The translations under genes and the position numbers were made by a program. From a virus, in the IMG/VR virus record IMGVR_UViG_3300034073_001729, positions 1 to 40,393 of that record: a stretch of DNA of 40,393 bases, one strand, 5' to 3'. A model generated the notes under the pieces. It was not told where the DNA came from. It did not search any database and was given only the letters and a program-made list of their open reading frames with translations. Shown piece after piece: positions 1 through 7,481 of this stretch. How positions within the stretch are numbered: position 1 is the stretch's first letter; every line of letters starts with the position of its first letter.

Positions 1-2
1 TG

Positions 3-386
3 GACGTCGATTTCGTTCTGGCGGCAAACGCCGACGGCACCACCAGCATCACATGGCTCTCCAGCAAACCCCGCCCCACCGACGCCCAGATCGCCGCCGC
101 CGCGCTGCCCGCAGCCAAAGCCGCGAAAAAGCGCGAGATCAAAGAGGCCGCGCGCGCCCACATTCTTAGCCGCTACCCCGAGTGGAAACAGACCAACCTT
201 CTGGCCCGCGCCGTCGAGTTGGTCAGCCTCGGTGCACTGGCCGGATCGGAGTGGAGCCAGATGCAGGCGGGCTGGGCGTGGATTCAAGCAACTCGCGCCC
301 GCTCCGACCTGCTGGAAACCGATGTGGACAACTGCACCACCGTCGAGGCGGTTGAGCAACTGACCATCGGTGGGTGGCCTGAGTGA
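3..386 (+). CDS. Tail-fibre-associated protein, 5' end missing
   Basis: Open reading frame running in from the left edge in frame 3, 127 codons visible before a TGA at 384-386. The C-terminal half reads as a charged helical segment (KKREIKEAARAHILSRYPEW) followed by a WAWIQATRARSDLLE segment. I recognise this pattern from small proteins encoded beside tail-fibre genes of many proteobacterial phages, with no biochemical role known to me. The next gene starts at an overlapping GTGA, so the two are translationally coupled. Its start lies outside the window, or is a TTG formed if the two window ends are joined. Function is inferred from context only. Confidence 0.6.
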   Translation, partial: DVDFVLAANADGTTSITWLSSKPRPTDAQIAAAALPAAKAAKKREIKEAARAHILSRYPEWKQTNLLARAVELVSLGALAGSEWSQMQAGWAWIQATRARSDLLETDVDNCTTVEAVEQLTIGGWPE

Positions 387-928
387 CATGGGCGGCAGCG
401 CCGTGGGCTGAACTGCCGTGGGCGGGCTTGCCTGCTGCTGGCGCTGCTACGCAGACGCTCACGCCTGACCGCTACGACAATGCTCAGTCGTTCTACTCGC
501 CGACCGTCATCACGACATACGCGCTCACGCCGGGGCGCTATGACAACACCAGCACGTTCTATTCGCCGACGGTCACGGCTGGTGCCGTCACCCTGCTGCC
601 AGGGCGTTACGACAACGCCAGCACGTTCTACAGTCCGACGGTCACCAGCGGCGCATTCGTCCTGCTGCCGGACCGTTACGACAACGCGCAGACGTTCTAC
701 AGCCCGACTGTCACCGCTGGCACCGTCACACTCACGCCAGCGCGGTATGACAACGCTCAGACCTTCTATACGCCGACCGTTTCCCTGGCATCGCAGGTAC
801 TGCTGCCGAACCGGTTCGACAACGTCAATACCTTCTACGCGCCATCCCTGGCTGTCGTCACCCTGTACAAGCTCAAGTACTGGGACGGCAGCGCGTGGCA
901 GATCCTGAAGAAGAACCCACTGTTCTGA
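383..928 (+). CDS. Repeat-containing fibre-like structural protein
   Basis: Protein of 181 aa starting at GTG 383, which overlaps the preceding TGA. After a Trp/Ala/Pro-rich N-terminus, residues 25-159 are six tandem copies of a unit of about 23 residues with the core RYDN..TFYSPTVT.G. The RYDN arginines fall at residues 30, 52, 75, 98, 121 and 144. A short non-repeated tail (YWDGSAWQILKKNPLF) follows. Regular repeats with alternating hydrophobic and Tyr/Phe positions suggest a beta-structured shaft. The position among fibre genes supports a virion appendage. The receptor and exact role are unknown. Confidence 0.6.
   Translation: MTWAAAPWAELPWAGLPAAGAATQTLTPDRYDNAQSFYSPTVITTYALTPGRYDNTSTFYSPTVTAGAVTLLPGRYDNASTFYSPTVTSGAFVLLPDRYDNAQTFYSPTVTAGTVTLTPARYDNAQTFYTPTVSLASQVLLPNRFDNVNTFYAPSLAVVTLYKLKYWDGSAWQILKKNPLF
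455..859 (+). repeat. Six tandem 69-bp coding repeats
   Basis: In-frame repeats of 66 bp (first) or 69 bp (others), each encoding a unit with the core RYDN..TFY(S/T/A)PTV. The protein is more conserved than the DNA, which argues for selection on the repeat fold rather than very recent duplication. Copy number could change by recombination between units. Confidence 0.85.
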
Positions 929-935
929 GGTCACC

Positions 936-1508
936 ATGCCGCTACAAAAGGCTCACGGCGCTCCCTGGCTGTACGACAACGGCACGGGAGACCTTGTCGG
1001 CGTCAAAGACCCGGACAGGTCGGAGTTTTACTGGCAACGCATGCCGCACCTGGGCTGCTTCTTCTCGACGCAGAATCAGGTCGATGGCGGCAGCGCAGTC
1101 GCGATGACGTTCAATACCACGGCATTGTCGCGCGGCATCACCCTGGTGGACTCCTCGAAGATCTACGTCTCGCGCACTGCGATCTACGAGTTTCAGCTCT
1201 CGATTCACATCCACAACGACGATGTGCAAGCGCACCTGTTCGAACTGTGGGGCAAAAAGAACAACTCCGACATCGAGAACAGTCGCTTTATTTATTCGGT
1301 CCCGTCGAGTCACGGCGGCAATCCCGGTTCGCTGATCCCGTCGCAGAATTTCTGGCTGTCATTGGAGGCCGGAGACTACGTGCAGATCTACTGGCTGGCC
1401 GGCGATGCCGATGTGACGATTGCCTACCACCCGGTCGAGGGTGGCAAGCCGGTAGCTCCGTCATTGCTGCTGACCGTCAAGGAGATCTCGGCCGACTGGC
1501 CGACATAG
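936..1508 (+). CDS. Putative virion protein with jelly-roll-like C-terminus
   Basis: Protein of 190 aa, ATG 936 preceded by GAGG. Beta-rich pattern with alternating hydrophobic strands such as IYVSRTAIYEFQLSIHIHND and WLSLEAGDYVQIYWLAGDADVTIAYHP. This resembles the TNF/C1q-like jelly-roll knobs found as head decorations or fibre tips in phages. That fold is my inference; no family is recognised with certainty. It follows the repeat-containing fibre gene with a gap of 7 nt and ends just before a candidate promoter, so it is the last gene of its unit. Confidence 0.55.
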   Translation: MPLQKAHGAPWLYDNGTGDLVGVKDPDRSEFYWQRMPHLGCFFSTQNQVDGGSAVAMTFNTTALSRGITLVDSSKIYVSRTAIYEFQLSIHIHNDDVQAHLFELWGKKNNSDIENSRFIYSVPSSHGGNPGSLIPSQNFWLSLEAGDYVQIYWLAGDADVTIAYHPVEGGKPVAPSLLLTVKEISADWPT

Positions 1509-1540
1509 GTGCCCGTGACGGGAATCGACGCGAATAGACT
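1508..1540 (+). promoter_or_regulatory. Candidate late promoter copy 1
   Basis: GGTGCCCGT (1508-1516), 18-nt spacer, TAGACT (1535-1540). The same 9-mer with the same 18-nt spacing to a TAnnnT box occurs at 16854 and 35008, each directly after a structural-gene stop codon. With usual sigma70 geometry the transcript would begin at about 1547, the ATG of the next gene, giving a leaderless message. That fits the lack of a Shine-Dalgarno sequence there. Confidence 0.5.
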
Positions 1541-1546
1541 GCCAGC

Positions 1547-1879
1547 ATGACGAAGGAGTTTGATCCGACAGATCTGCGGGCGATTGACCGGGCGAAGACT
1601 GACCGAGAGGTCAAAGACCGTCTGGCCAGGGAAACCGAGGAAGCGGATCTCAAGTGGCTCATGAGCAACAAGCGGGGGCGCAGGGTCATCTGGCGTCTCC
1701 TGGATCACAGCGGCGTGTTCCGCCTGTCGTTCAATACCAACGCAATGCAGATGGCATTCGCGGAGGGAAACAGGAACTACGGGAATCGCACACTGGCCAT
1801 GATCCACACGCTGTGCCCTGAGCAGTATCCGACGATGGTCAAGGAGAATTCGAGCAATGAGCGAAACGATGATGACTGA
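1547..1879 (+). CDS. Bbp19-like phage protein
   Basis: Protein of 110 aa matching what I know of the Bbp19 family of BPP-1-like podophages. It has a charged N-terminus, then WLMSNKRGRRVIWRLLDHSGVFR, a conserved segment around NAMQMAFAEGNRN, and CPEQYPTM near the end. In related genomes the gene sits just before the scaffold gene, as here. Biochemical role unknown; probably head morphogenesis. No ribosome-binding site precedes the ATG. The 3' end overlaps the next gene by 23 nt in another frame, and that gene's AAGGAG lies inside this one. Confidence 0.8.
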   Translation: MTKEFDPTDLRAIDRAKTDREVKDRLARETEEADLKWLMSNKRGRRVIWRLLDHSGVFRLSFNTNAMQMAFAEGNRNYGNRTLAMIHTLCPEQYPTMVKENSSNERNDDD

Positions 1880-2516
1880 CAGCGCTGCCAATACCAGCAC
1901 CAGCGCCGATGCATCGCCCGCCTCGGACAGCCCGACAGATGTAGCGCAGGCGCTGTACGGGGAAAAGCAGCAGCAACAGGCTGACCAGCAGCAGGACCAG
2001 TCACAGACGACTGATGCAGATTCTGGAGACCAGGAAGCGCCGGAGGGCGCGCCTGACAAGTACGAGTTCGTGGCACCCGAAGGCAAGGAGTTCGACGCCG
2101 AGGTGATCACCGTCTTCTCGGAAGTCGCAAAGGAACTGAACCTGCCACAGAAGGCCGCGCAACAGATCCTCGACAAGGTCGCTCCGGCTATCGAAGCCAG
2201 ACAGGTCGAGCAGGTGCAGGCGCTCCGTCAGGAATGGGCGGACACCTCGAAGGTGGACAAGGAGTTCGGTGGCGACAAGCTCGCCGAGAATCTCTCCGTC
2301 GCCAAGAAGGCACTGGATCAATTCGGTAATCCCGAACTGCGCGAGTTGCTGGAGATGTCTGGCCTGGGCAATCACCCGGAAGTCATCCGGTTCATGTTCA
2401 AGGCTGGGCAAGCCATCAGCGAAGACCGATACGTCGGGCAATCCGGCGGTGGCAAAACGCCGCCTAAGGACTTCAACTCGATGGCATCGGCGCTGTACGC
2501 AAACCAACCCAATTGA
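1857..2516 (+). CDS. Capsid scaffolding protein
   Basis: Protein of 219 aa directly upstream of the major capsid gene. The N-terminus is disordered, acidic and Gln-rich (about residues 1-60), the middle is helical (FSEVAKELNLPQKAAQQILDKVAPAIE), and the C-terminus carries a Gly/Lys patch. This is the usual build of phage scaffolds, which guide procapsid assembly and then leave the head. ATG 1857 is preceded by AAGGAG and overlaps the Bbp19-like gene. No protease motif is visible. Identification rests on composition plus position. Confidence 0.75.
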   Translation: MSETMMTDSAANTSTSADASPASDSPTDVAQALYGEKQQQQADQQQDQSQTTDADSGDQEAPEGAPDKYEFVAPEGKEFDAEVITVFSEVAKELNLPQKAAQQILDKVAPAIEARQVEQVQALRQEWADTSKVDKEFGGDKLAENLSVAKKALDQFGNPELRELLEMSGLGNHPEVIRFMFKAGQAISEDRYVGQSGGGKTPPKDFNSMASALYANQPN

Positions 2517-2527
2517 GGATCTGAAAC

Positions 2528-3556
2528 ATGGCAACTCTGAGCACCAGCAACCTGACGCTTGCCGACTGGGCAAAGCGCACCGATCCCGATGGCCGCATCC
2601 CGGTCATCGCGGAACTCCTGTCGCAATCCAACGAAGTGCTGGATGACTGCGTCTTCAAGGAAGGCAACCTGCCGACCGGCGACCGCGTCGTGGTCCGCAC
2701 CGGTCTGCCCGCCGTCTACTGGCGCGCGCTGAACCAAGGTATCCCGTCCAGCAAGAGCACGACTGCCCAGGTCGATGAAGGCTGCGGCATCCTCGAGGCG
2801 CGCTCCGAGGTGGACAAGGATCTGGCCATGCTGAACGGCAACACCGCTCAGTTCCGCTTGTCCGAGGACACGGCGTTTCTGGAAGCCATGAACCAGACCA
2901 TGGCTACGACGCTGTTCTACGGCAACCCTTCGACCGACCCGAAACAATTCCTCGGTCTGGCGCCGCGTTACAGCGACATCGGCGCTGGCTCCCCGAACAA
3001 CAGCCAGAACATCCTCGATGCTGGCGGCACGGGTTCGGACAACACCAGCATCTTCCTGGTGGTCTGGGGCGACCAGACGGTTTACTGCCCGTTCCCGAAG
3101 GGCAGCAAGGCCGGTCTGATGCACGAGGATCTCGGCGAGCAGACGGTGTACAACAGCGACGGCACCCGCCTGCAGGCGTTCGCTACCCGCTATCAGTGGA
3201 AATCTGGTCTCGTGGTCAAGGACTGGCGCTACGTCGTTCGCATCGCCAACATCGATGTGTCCGACCTGATCGGCCAGACTGGTACGCAGGAAGCGACCGA
3301 TGCGACCAACATCATCAAGCTGATGGCGAGGTCTGTGTATCGCATCCCGAACATGTCCGTCGGCCGCGCGGCGTTCTACATGAATCGCACCGTGCATTCC
3401 GGTCTTGCCATTGCCGCCCTGGACAAGAGCCAGAACGTGCTCAACATCAATCAGGGCCTGTCGCAGTTCGGCACCCCGCAGAGCTACCTGAGTTTCCTGG
3501 GCGTTCCCATCCGCCGCGTCGATGCTCTGGTCAACACTGAAACCCGCGTCCAATAA
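2528..3556 (+). CDS. Major capsid protein
   Basis: Protein of 342 aa, the usual size for the capsid subunit of BPP-1-like podophages. It starts MATLSTSNLTLADWAKRTDP and contains conserved stretches such as TGLPAVYWRALNQGIP and FRLSEDTAFLEAMNQTMA. The order scaffold-capsid-cement is diagnostic. An HK97-type fold is expected from the family and is not read from motifs. The start at 2528 follows GAGGAT in the short gap after the scaffold gene. Confidence 0.88.
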   Translation: MATLSTSNLTLADWAKRTDPDGRIPVIAELLSQSNEVLDDCVFKEGNLPTGDRVVVRTGLPAVYWRALNQGIPSSKSTTAQVDEGCGILEARSEVDKDLAMLNGNTAQFRLSEDTAFLEAMNQTMATTLFYGNPSTDPKQFLGLAPRYSDIGAGSPNNSQNILDAGGTGSDNTSIFLVVWGDQTVYCPFPKGSKAGLMHEDLGEQTVYNSDGTRLQAFATRYQWKSGLVVKDWRYVVRIANIDVSDLIGQTGTQEATDATNIIKLMARSVYRIPNMSVGRAAFYMNRTVHSGLAIAALDKSQNVLNINQGLSQFGTPQSYLSFLGVPIRRVDALVNTETRVQ

Positions 3557-3580
3557 CGCCGGCACTGAAAGGAAACCATC

Positions 3581-4021
3581 ATGATTACTGATGCACTGCT
3601 TCGAGTTTCTGCCGATCAGGCAGTCACGGCGACCGCCGTTTCGACTGACAAGATCGACCTGTCGGTGGCCCGCGACATCGGCGAAGGACACCCGCTGTAT
3701 TTCGTGTTCACGGTCACTGAGACGTTCCTGACGCTGACCTCTCTGACGTTCGAGGTTGTGACGGATGACAATGCGTCTCTGTCGTCGCCGGCCGTCATTG
3801 GTGACACCGGCGCAATTACTCTGGCATCCGGCAATCTAGCTGCGGGCAAGCAACACATCGTTGTCATCCCGCCTCAGATCGCCAGCCTGGGCGAGCGCTA
3901 TCTCGGCGCGCGATACACCGTCGGTGGCAGCAACGCGACCGCCGGCAAGGTCACGGCCGACATCGTTCTGGATATCCAGGATGGCCGCAAGTTCTACGCT
4001 TCTGGCTTCTCGGTGACCTGA
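3581..4021 (+). CDS. Bbp16-like capsid cement protein
   Basis: Protein of 146 aa with the N-terminal signature ITDALLRVSADQAVTATAVS followed by RDIGEGHPLYFVFTVTE, which I recognise from the Bbp16 capsid-stabilising family of BPP-1. It is beta-rich throughout. Such proteins bind the outside of the expanded head at symmetry axes and stabilise it. AAAGGAAAC precedes the ATG. Position immediately after the capsid gene supports the call. Confidence 0.85.
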   Translation: MITDALLRVSADQAVTATAVSTDKIDLSVARDIGEGHPLYFVFTVTETFLTLTSLTFEVVTDDNASLSSPAVIGDTGAITLASGNLAAGKQHIVVIPPQIASLGERYLGARYTVGGSNATAGKVTADIVLDIQDGRKFYASGFSVT

Positions 4022-4035
4022 TAAGGAGGTGATCC
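4022..4035 (+). promoter_or_regulatory. Perfect 14-nt Shine-Dalgarno element
   Basis: TAAGGAGGTGATCC is exactly complementary to the conserved 3' end of bacterial 16S rRNA (GGAUCACCUCCUUA). GGAGG ends 7 nt before ATG 4037. Full-length pairing of this kind is rare and would give very strong initiation for the 75-aa gene. Confidence 0.85.
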
Positions 4036-4036
4036 A

Positions 4037-4264
4037 ATGAAGGTCCGCGCCCGTACAGTCGTGTTCGTCGGAAACGCGCTGAGACAGGAAGGCGATGTCT
4101 TCGATTACGATGGTCCTGACAATCGCCATCTCGAACCACTGGAGCAGCCGGTTGAAGTCGAGCCGGAGCTGGTGGCCGAGCCGGTGGTGCAGCAGGGTCC
4201 GGTAGTGGCCGAAGAAGCGCCTGCCAAGTGGCGTCCGAAGCGATTCCGTGCTGGTGCGAACTGA
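4037..4264 (+). CDS. Small acidic phage protein after cement gene
   Basis: Protein of 75 aa. The N-terminus looks like a small beta-fold (MKVRARTVVFVGNALRQEGDVFDY). The middle is a low-complexity acidic Pro/Val/Glu linker and the end is basic (KWRPKRFRAGAN). Similar small proteins sit between cement and connector genes in related phages. Function unknown to me. The exceptionally strong ribosome-binding site predicts high expression, which suits a virion or head-assembly component. A terminator follows directly. Confidence 0.65.
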   Translation: MKVRARTVVFVGNALRQEGDVFDYDGPDNRHLEPLEQPVEVEPELVAEPVVQQGPVVAEEAPAKWRPKRFRAGAN

Positions 4265-4283
4265 CATCTGTTGGTGATCGACG

Positions 4284-4314
4284 GGGGCTGTCGGGTGACC
4301 GATGGCCCCTTTTT
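4284..4314 (+). terminator. Rho-independent terminator after head genes
   Basis: Stem GGGGC (4284-4288) with GCCCC (4305-4309), a TG/TG internal mismatch, an inner stem TCGG/CCGA, a GTGA loop of the GNRA class, then five Ts (4310-4314). It separates the head genes from the connector and tail genes, so it likely sets their expression ratio. Confidence 0.8.
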
Positions 4315-4329
4315 GCATGAGGGGGAGGC

Positions 4330-5010
4330 ATGGCCAGCATCGTAGACATCTGCAACCTCGCACTGAGTCACCTGGGCGACGATGCGACCGTGTCGAGTAT
4401 CAGCCCGCCGGAAGGGTCCGCGCAGGCCGAGCACTGCGCCCGGTTCTATCCGATAGCGCGCAACACCCTGCTCGAAATGCATCAGTGGAACTTCGCCAGC
4501 AAACGCGCCACCCTGGCGCAAGTCGCGAATCCCTGGCCCGAATGGGAATACGCCTACGCGCTGCCTGCCGATTGTCTGGTCGCGCTGTCGGTCATGCCGC
4601 CGGATGCGCAGGATGACTACGCCACTAGGGTCGTGCCGACAGACTCGCCGCTCTGGGCGCACAACTACAGCCCGGTCGTTGCGGCCGGTCGCTATGTGCC
4701 GCAGCCGTACAGCATCGAGATGGACGCCGCCGGCAATGAGATCCTGCTGACGAACCAGGAGAACGCGCACCTGCGCTATTCCTACATCGTCACGGACACG
4801 ACCAAGTTCTCGCCGCTGTTCATCATCGCGCTGTCGCACCTGCTGGCTAGCTATCTTGCCGGACCGGTCCTGAAAGGCGATGCCGGCATCCAGATCAGCC
4901 GGCAGCAGATGGCCACCGCAATGGGCTACCTTGCGCAGGCGCGCATGTCTGACGCCAATCAGCGCAAGATCAACGTCGAGCACATCGTTCCGTTCATCGC
5001 AGGACGTTGA
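4330..5010 (+). CDS. Head-tail adaptor (tail tubular A-like)
   Basis: Protein of 226 aa starting MASIVDICNLALSHLGDDATVSSISPP, then a helical segment ending NTLLEMHQWNFASKRATLA. This is the hallmark of podovirus gp11/gp4-type adaptors, which bind below the portal ring. Length is close to the usual size for the group. GGGGGAGGC precedes the ATG. It abuts the large nozzle-like gene with 1 nt between them, as expected for adaptor-nozzle pairs. Confidence 0.8.
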   Translation: MASIVDICNLALSHLGDDATVSSISPPEGSAQAEHCARFYPIARNTLLEMHQWNFASKRATLAQVANPWPEWEYAYALPADCLVALSVMPPDAQDDYATRVVPTDSPLWAHNYSPVVAAGRYVPQPYSIEMDAAGNEILLTNQENAHLRYSYIVTDTTKFSPLFIIALSHLLASYLAGPVLKGDAGIQISRQQMATAMGYLAQARMSDANQRKINVEHIVPFIAGR

Positions 5011-5011
5011 T

Positions 5012-7471
5012 ATGGCAAACGTCCGCACCTTCCAGCGCAGCTTTGCCGGCGGTGAAGTCAGCCCGGAGATGTTCGGGCGCATCGATGATGTGCGCTTTCA
5101 GACCGGCGCCGCGTTGCTGCGCAACTTCATCGCGACACCGCAGGGACCGGCCAGGAATCGTCCTGGCTTCTCGTTCGTGCGCGAGGTCAAGGATTCAACC
5201 AAGCGAACGCGCCTGATCCCGTTCACGTTTTCGACCACGCAGACCATGGTCCTTGAGGTCGGCGACGGTTACATAAGATTCCATACGCAAGGCGCGACAT
5301 TGCTTGCCGGAACGCCTGCGGCATACAACAACGCGACCAGCTATCTGATCGGTGACCTTGTGAGCAGCGGTGGCGTCAACTACTACTGCATTGCGAACAC
5401 GACCGGCAACGCGCCGCCGAACGTCACCTATTGGTACCCGCTGCCGTCCGCCGCCTACGAGATTCCGACGCCGTATCTGGAAGCCGACCTGTTTGATATC
5501 CACTACGTGCAAAGCGCCGACATCCTCACTCTGGTGCATCCGAATCATGCACCGCGTGAGCTGCGCCGTCTCGGTGCTACGCGCTGGACACTGACGACCA
5601 TTCCGTTCGTCCCGGTGCTGCCTGCGCCGACGGGTGTTTCGGTGGCGACGTATATCCCGGCATCGGCAGGGGTCAACGTCGATACCTATCAGACATGGTC
5701 GTATGTGGTCACGGCCGTCAGTGCGGATGGCTTCAGCGAAACGGTGCAGTCCGCAGCGGCGACCGGCAGCAACAACCTTTTCGTGACCGGCGCAACCAAC
5801 ACGATTTCCTGGTCCGCCGTATCCGGTGCGAGCCGCTACAACGTGTACAAGCTGCAGGGTGGGCTGTACGGATACATCGGGCAGACGGCTGGCCTGTCCA
5901 TCGTGGACGACAACATCGCGCCGGACCTCAGCATCACGCCGCGCAACTACGACACGATCTTCGCGAGCGCCGGCAACTATCCGGCAGCGGTGTCGTACTT
6001 TGAGCAGCGCCGATGCTTCGCCGGCAGCATCAATGAGCCGCAGACCATCTGGATGACGCGCTCCGGCACCGAGTCGGACATGTCCTATGCGCTGCCGATT
6101 GTGGACTCTGACCGCATCAAGTTCCGCGTGGCAGCGCGCGAGGCCAACACGATCCGGCACATCGTTCCGCTGACGCAGCTTCTCCTGCTGACCAGCGCGG
6201 CCGAGTGGCGCGTGTCATCGATCAACAGCGACGCCATCACGCCGAGTTCGATCTCCGTGCGGCCGCAGTCCTACGTCGGCGCCAGCAATGTCCAGCCGTC
6301 GATCATCAATAACACGATGGTCTACGTCGCATCGCGTGGCGGTCACGTCCGCGAACTCGGCTATTCCTGGCAAGCCAATGGCTTCATCACTGGTGACCTG
6401 AGCCTGCGAGCGGCGCATCTGTTCGACACGTTCGACATCCGGGACATGTGCTACAGCAAGGCGCCGGAGCCGCTGCTCTGGTTCGTGTCGAGCAACGGCA
6501 AGCTGCTCGGCCTGACGTACATCCCGGAGCAGCAGATCGGGGCGTGGCACCAGCACGATACGGATGGCGTGTTCGAGTCCTGCACGACGGTTGCCGAGGG
6601 CAACGAAGACATCCTGTACTGCATCATCCGCCGGGTCATCAACGGCGTGAGCAAGCGCTACGTAGAGCGCATGGCGACACGCGAGGTCACCACCCTGGCG
6701 AACAGCTTCTTCGTGGATTCGGGCCTGTCCTACAACGGCACGAATACGGCATCGACGACGGTCACGGTGACGACCGGCACGACGTACCTCCCCGGCCAGG
6801 ATCTGACGATTACCAGTTCGGCGCCGATCTTCGCGCACCCGGCAACGACCGATGTCGATGATGTGATCGTCCTGACGACCGCTGATGGCCAGCAGTACCG
6901 GCTGCGCATCATCAGCACCACCTCGACCAGTGTGGCGACTGCGCGCACGGACAAGGCTTTGCCGACCGCATTGCAGGCGACGGCGACTGCGGTCTGGGCC
7001 TGGGCGCGCAAGGACTTTGCGGGCCTTGGCCACCTGGAAGGCAAGACTTTGTCGATCCTGGCGGACGGTGCGGTGCATCCTAAGCGCGTGGTGACCTCGG
7101 GGGCCATCACCCTAGAGCGTCCTGCTACCATCGTGCATATCGGCCTGGGGTATGAGTCCGACCTGGAGACCCTGCCGCTGACGCTGCAGATCGAGGGCTT
7201 CGGACAAGGGCGTTACAAGAACGTCAACAATGCTTATGTGCGGGTGTTCCAGTCCAGCGGCGTGTTCGTCGGCCCGTCAGCAACGAAACTGGTCGAGGCG
7301 AAGATGAGAACCACCGAGCCCTACGGATCGCCGCCGTCGCTGCGCACCGGAGAAATCGAGGTGCTGCTGACTCCGTCCTGGCAGGACTCCGGGCAGGTCT
7401 ACATCCGGCAGAAGGATCCATTGCCGCTGACGATTGTGTCGCTGACACTCGAAGTCTCGCTCGGCGGGTAA
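5012..7471 (+). CDS. Tail nozzle-like / stabilisation protein
   Basis: Protein of 819 aa. The N-terminus (VRTFQRSFAGGEVSPEMFGR and ALLRNFIATPQGPARNRPGF) is typical of large podovirus tail-tube proteins that follow the adaptor, comparable to T7 gp12 nozzle proteins. A segment at about residues 205-300 (PAPTGVSV... WSYVVTAVSADGFSE... ASRYNVYKL) looks like a fibronectin type III-like insert. The rest is beta-rich. The open frame extends further upstream, but ATG 5012 is chosen because it sits right after the adaptor stop and starts with the conserved MANVRTF. Confidence 0.75.
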   Translation: MANVRTFQRSFAGGEVSPEMFGRIDDVRFQTGAALLRNFIATPQGPARNRPGFSFVREVKDSTKRTRLIPFTFSTTQTMVLEVGDGYIRFHTQGATLLAGTPAAYNNATSYLIGDLVSSGGVNYYCIANTTGNAPPNVTYWYPLPSAAYEIPTPYLEADLFDIHYVQSADILTLVHPNHAPRELRRLGATRWTLTTIPFVPVLPAPTGVSVATYIPASAGVNVDTYQTWSYVVTAVSADGFSETVQSAAATGSNNLFVTGATNTISWSAVSGASRYNVYKLQGGLYGYIGQTAGLSIVDDNIAPDLSITPRNYDTIFASAGNYPAAVSYFEQRRCFAGSINEPQTIWMTRSGTESDMSYALPIVDSDRIKFRVAAREANTIRHIVPLTQLLLLTSAAEWRVSSINSDAITPSSISVRPQSYVGASNVQPSIINNTMVYVASRGGHVRELGYSWQANGFITGDLSLRAAHLFDTFDIRDMCYSKAPEPLLWFVSSNGKLLGLTYIPEQQIGAWHQHDTDGVFESCTTVAEGNEDILYCIIRRVINGVSKRYVERMATREVTTLANSFFVDSGLSYNGTNTASTTVTVTTGTTYLPGQDLTITSSAPIFAHPATTDVDDVIVLTTADGQQYRLRIISTTSTSVATARTDKALPTALQATATAVWAWARKDFAGLGHLEGKTLSILADGAVHPKRVVTSGAITLERPATIVHIGLGYESDLETLPLTLQIEGFGQGRYKNVNNAYVRVFQSSGVFVGPSATKLVEAKMRTTEPYGSPPSLRTGEIEVLLTPSWQDSGQVYIRQKDPLPLTIVSLTLEVSLGG

Positions 7472-7481
7472 GGAGAAAAGC

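Noticed and set aside
455-859. CRISPR-like array
   Set aside because: The repeats are in-frame coding units of 69 bp with no unique spacers; they encode a repetitive protein.
2372-3691. 439-aa open frame on the minus strand
   Set aside because: Antisense to the major capsid gene; composition (Val/Arg/His/Asp) is typical of the complementary frame of GC-rich coding DNA.
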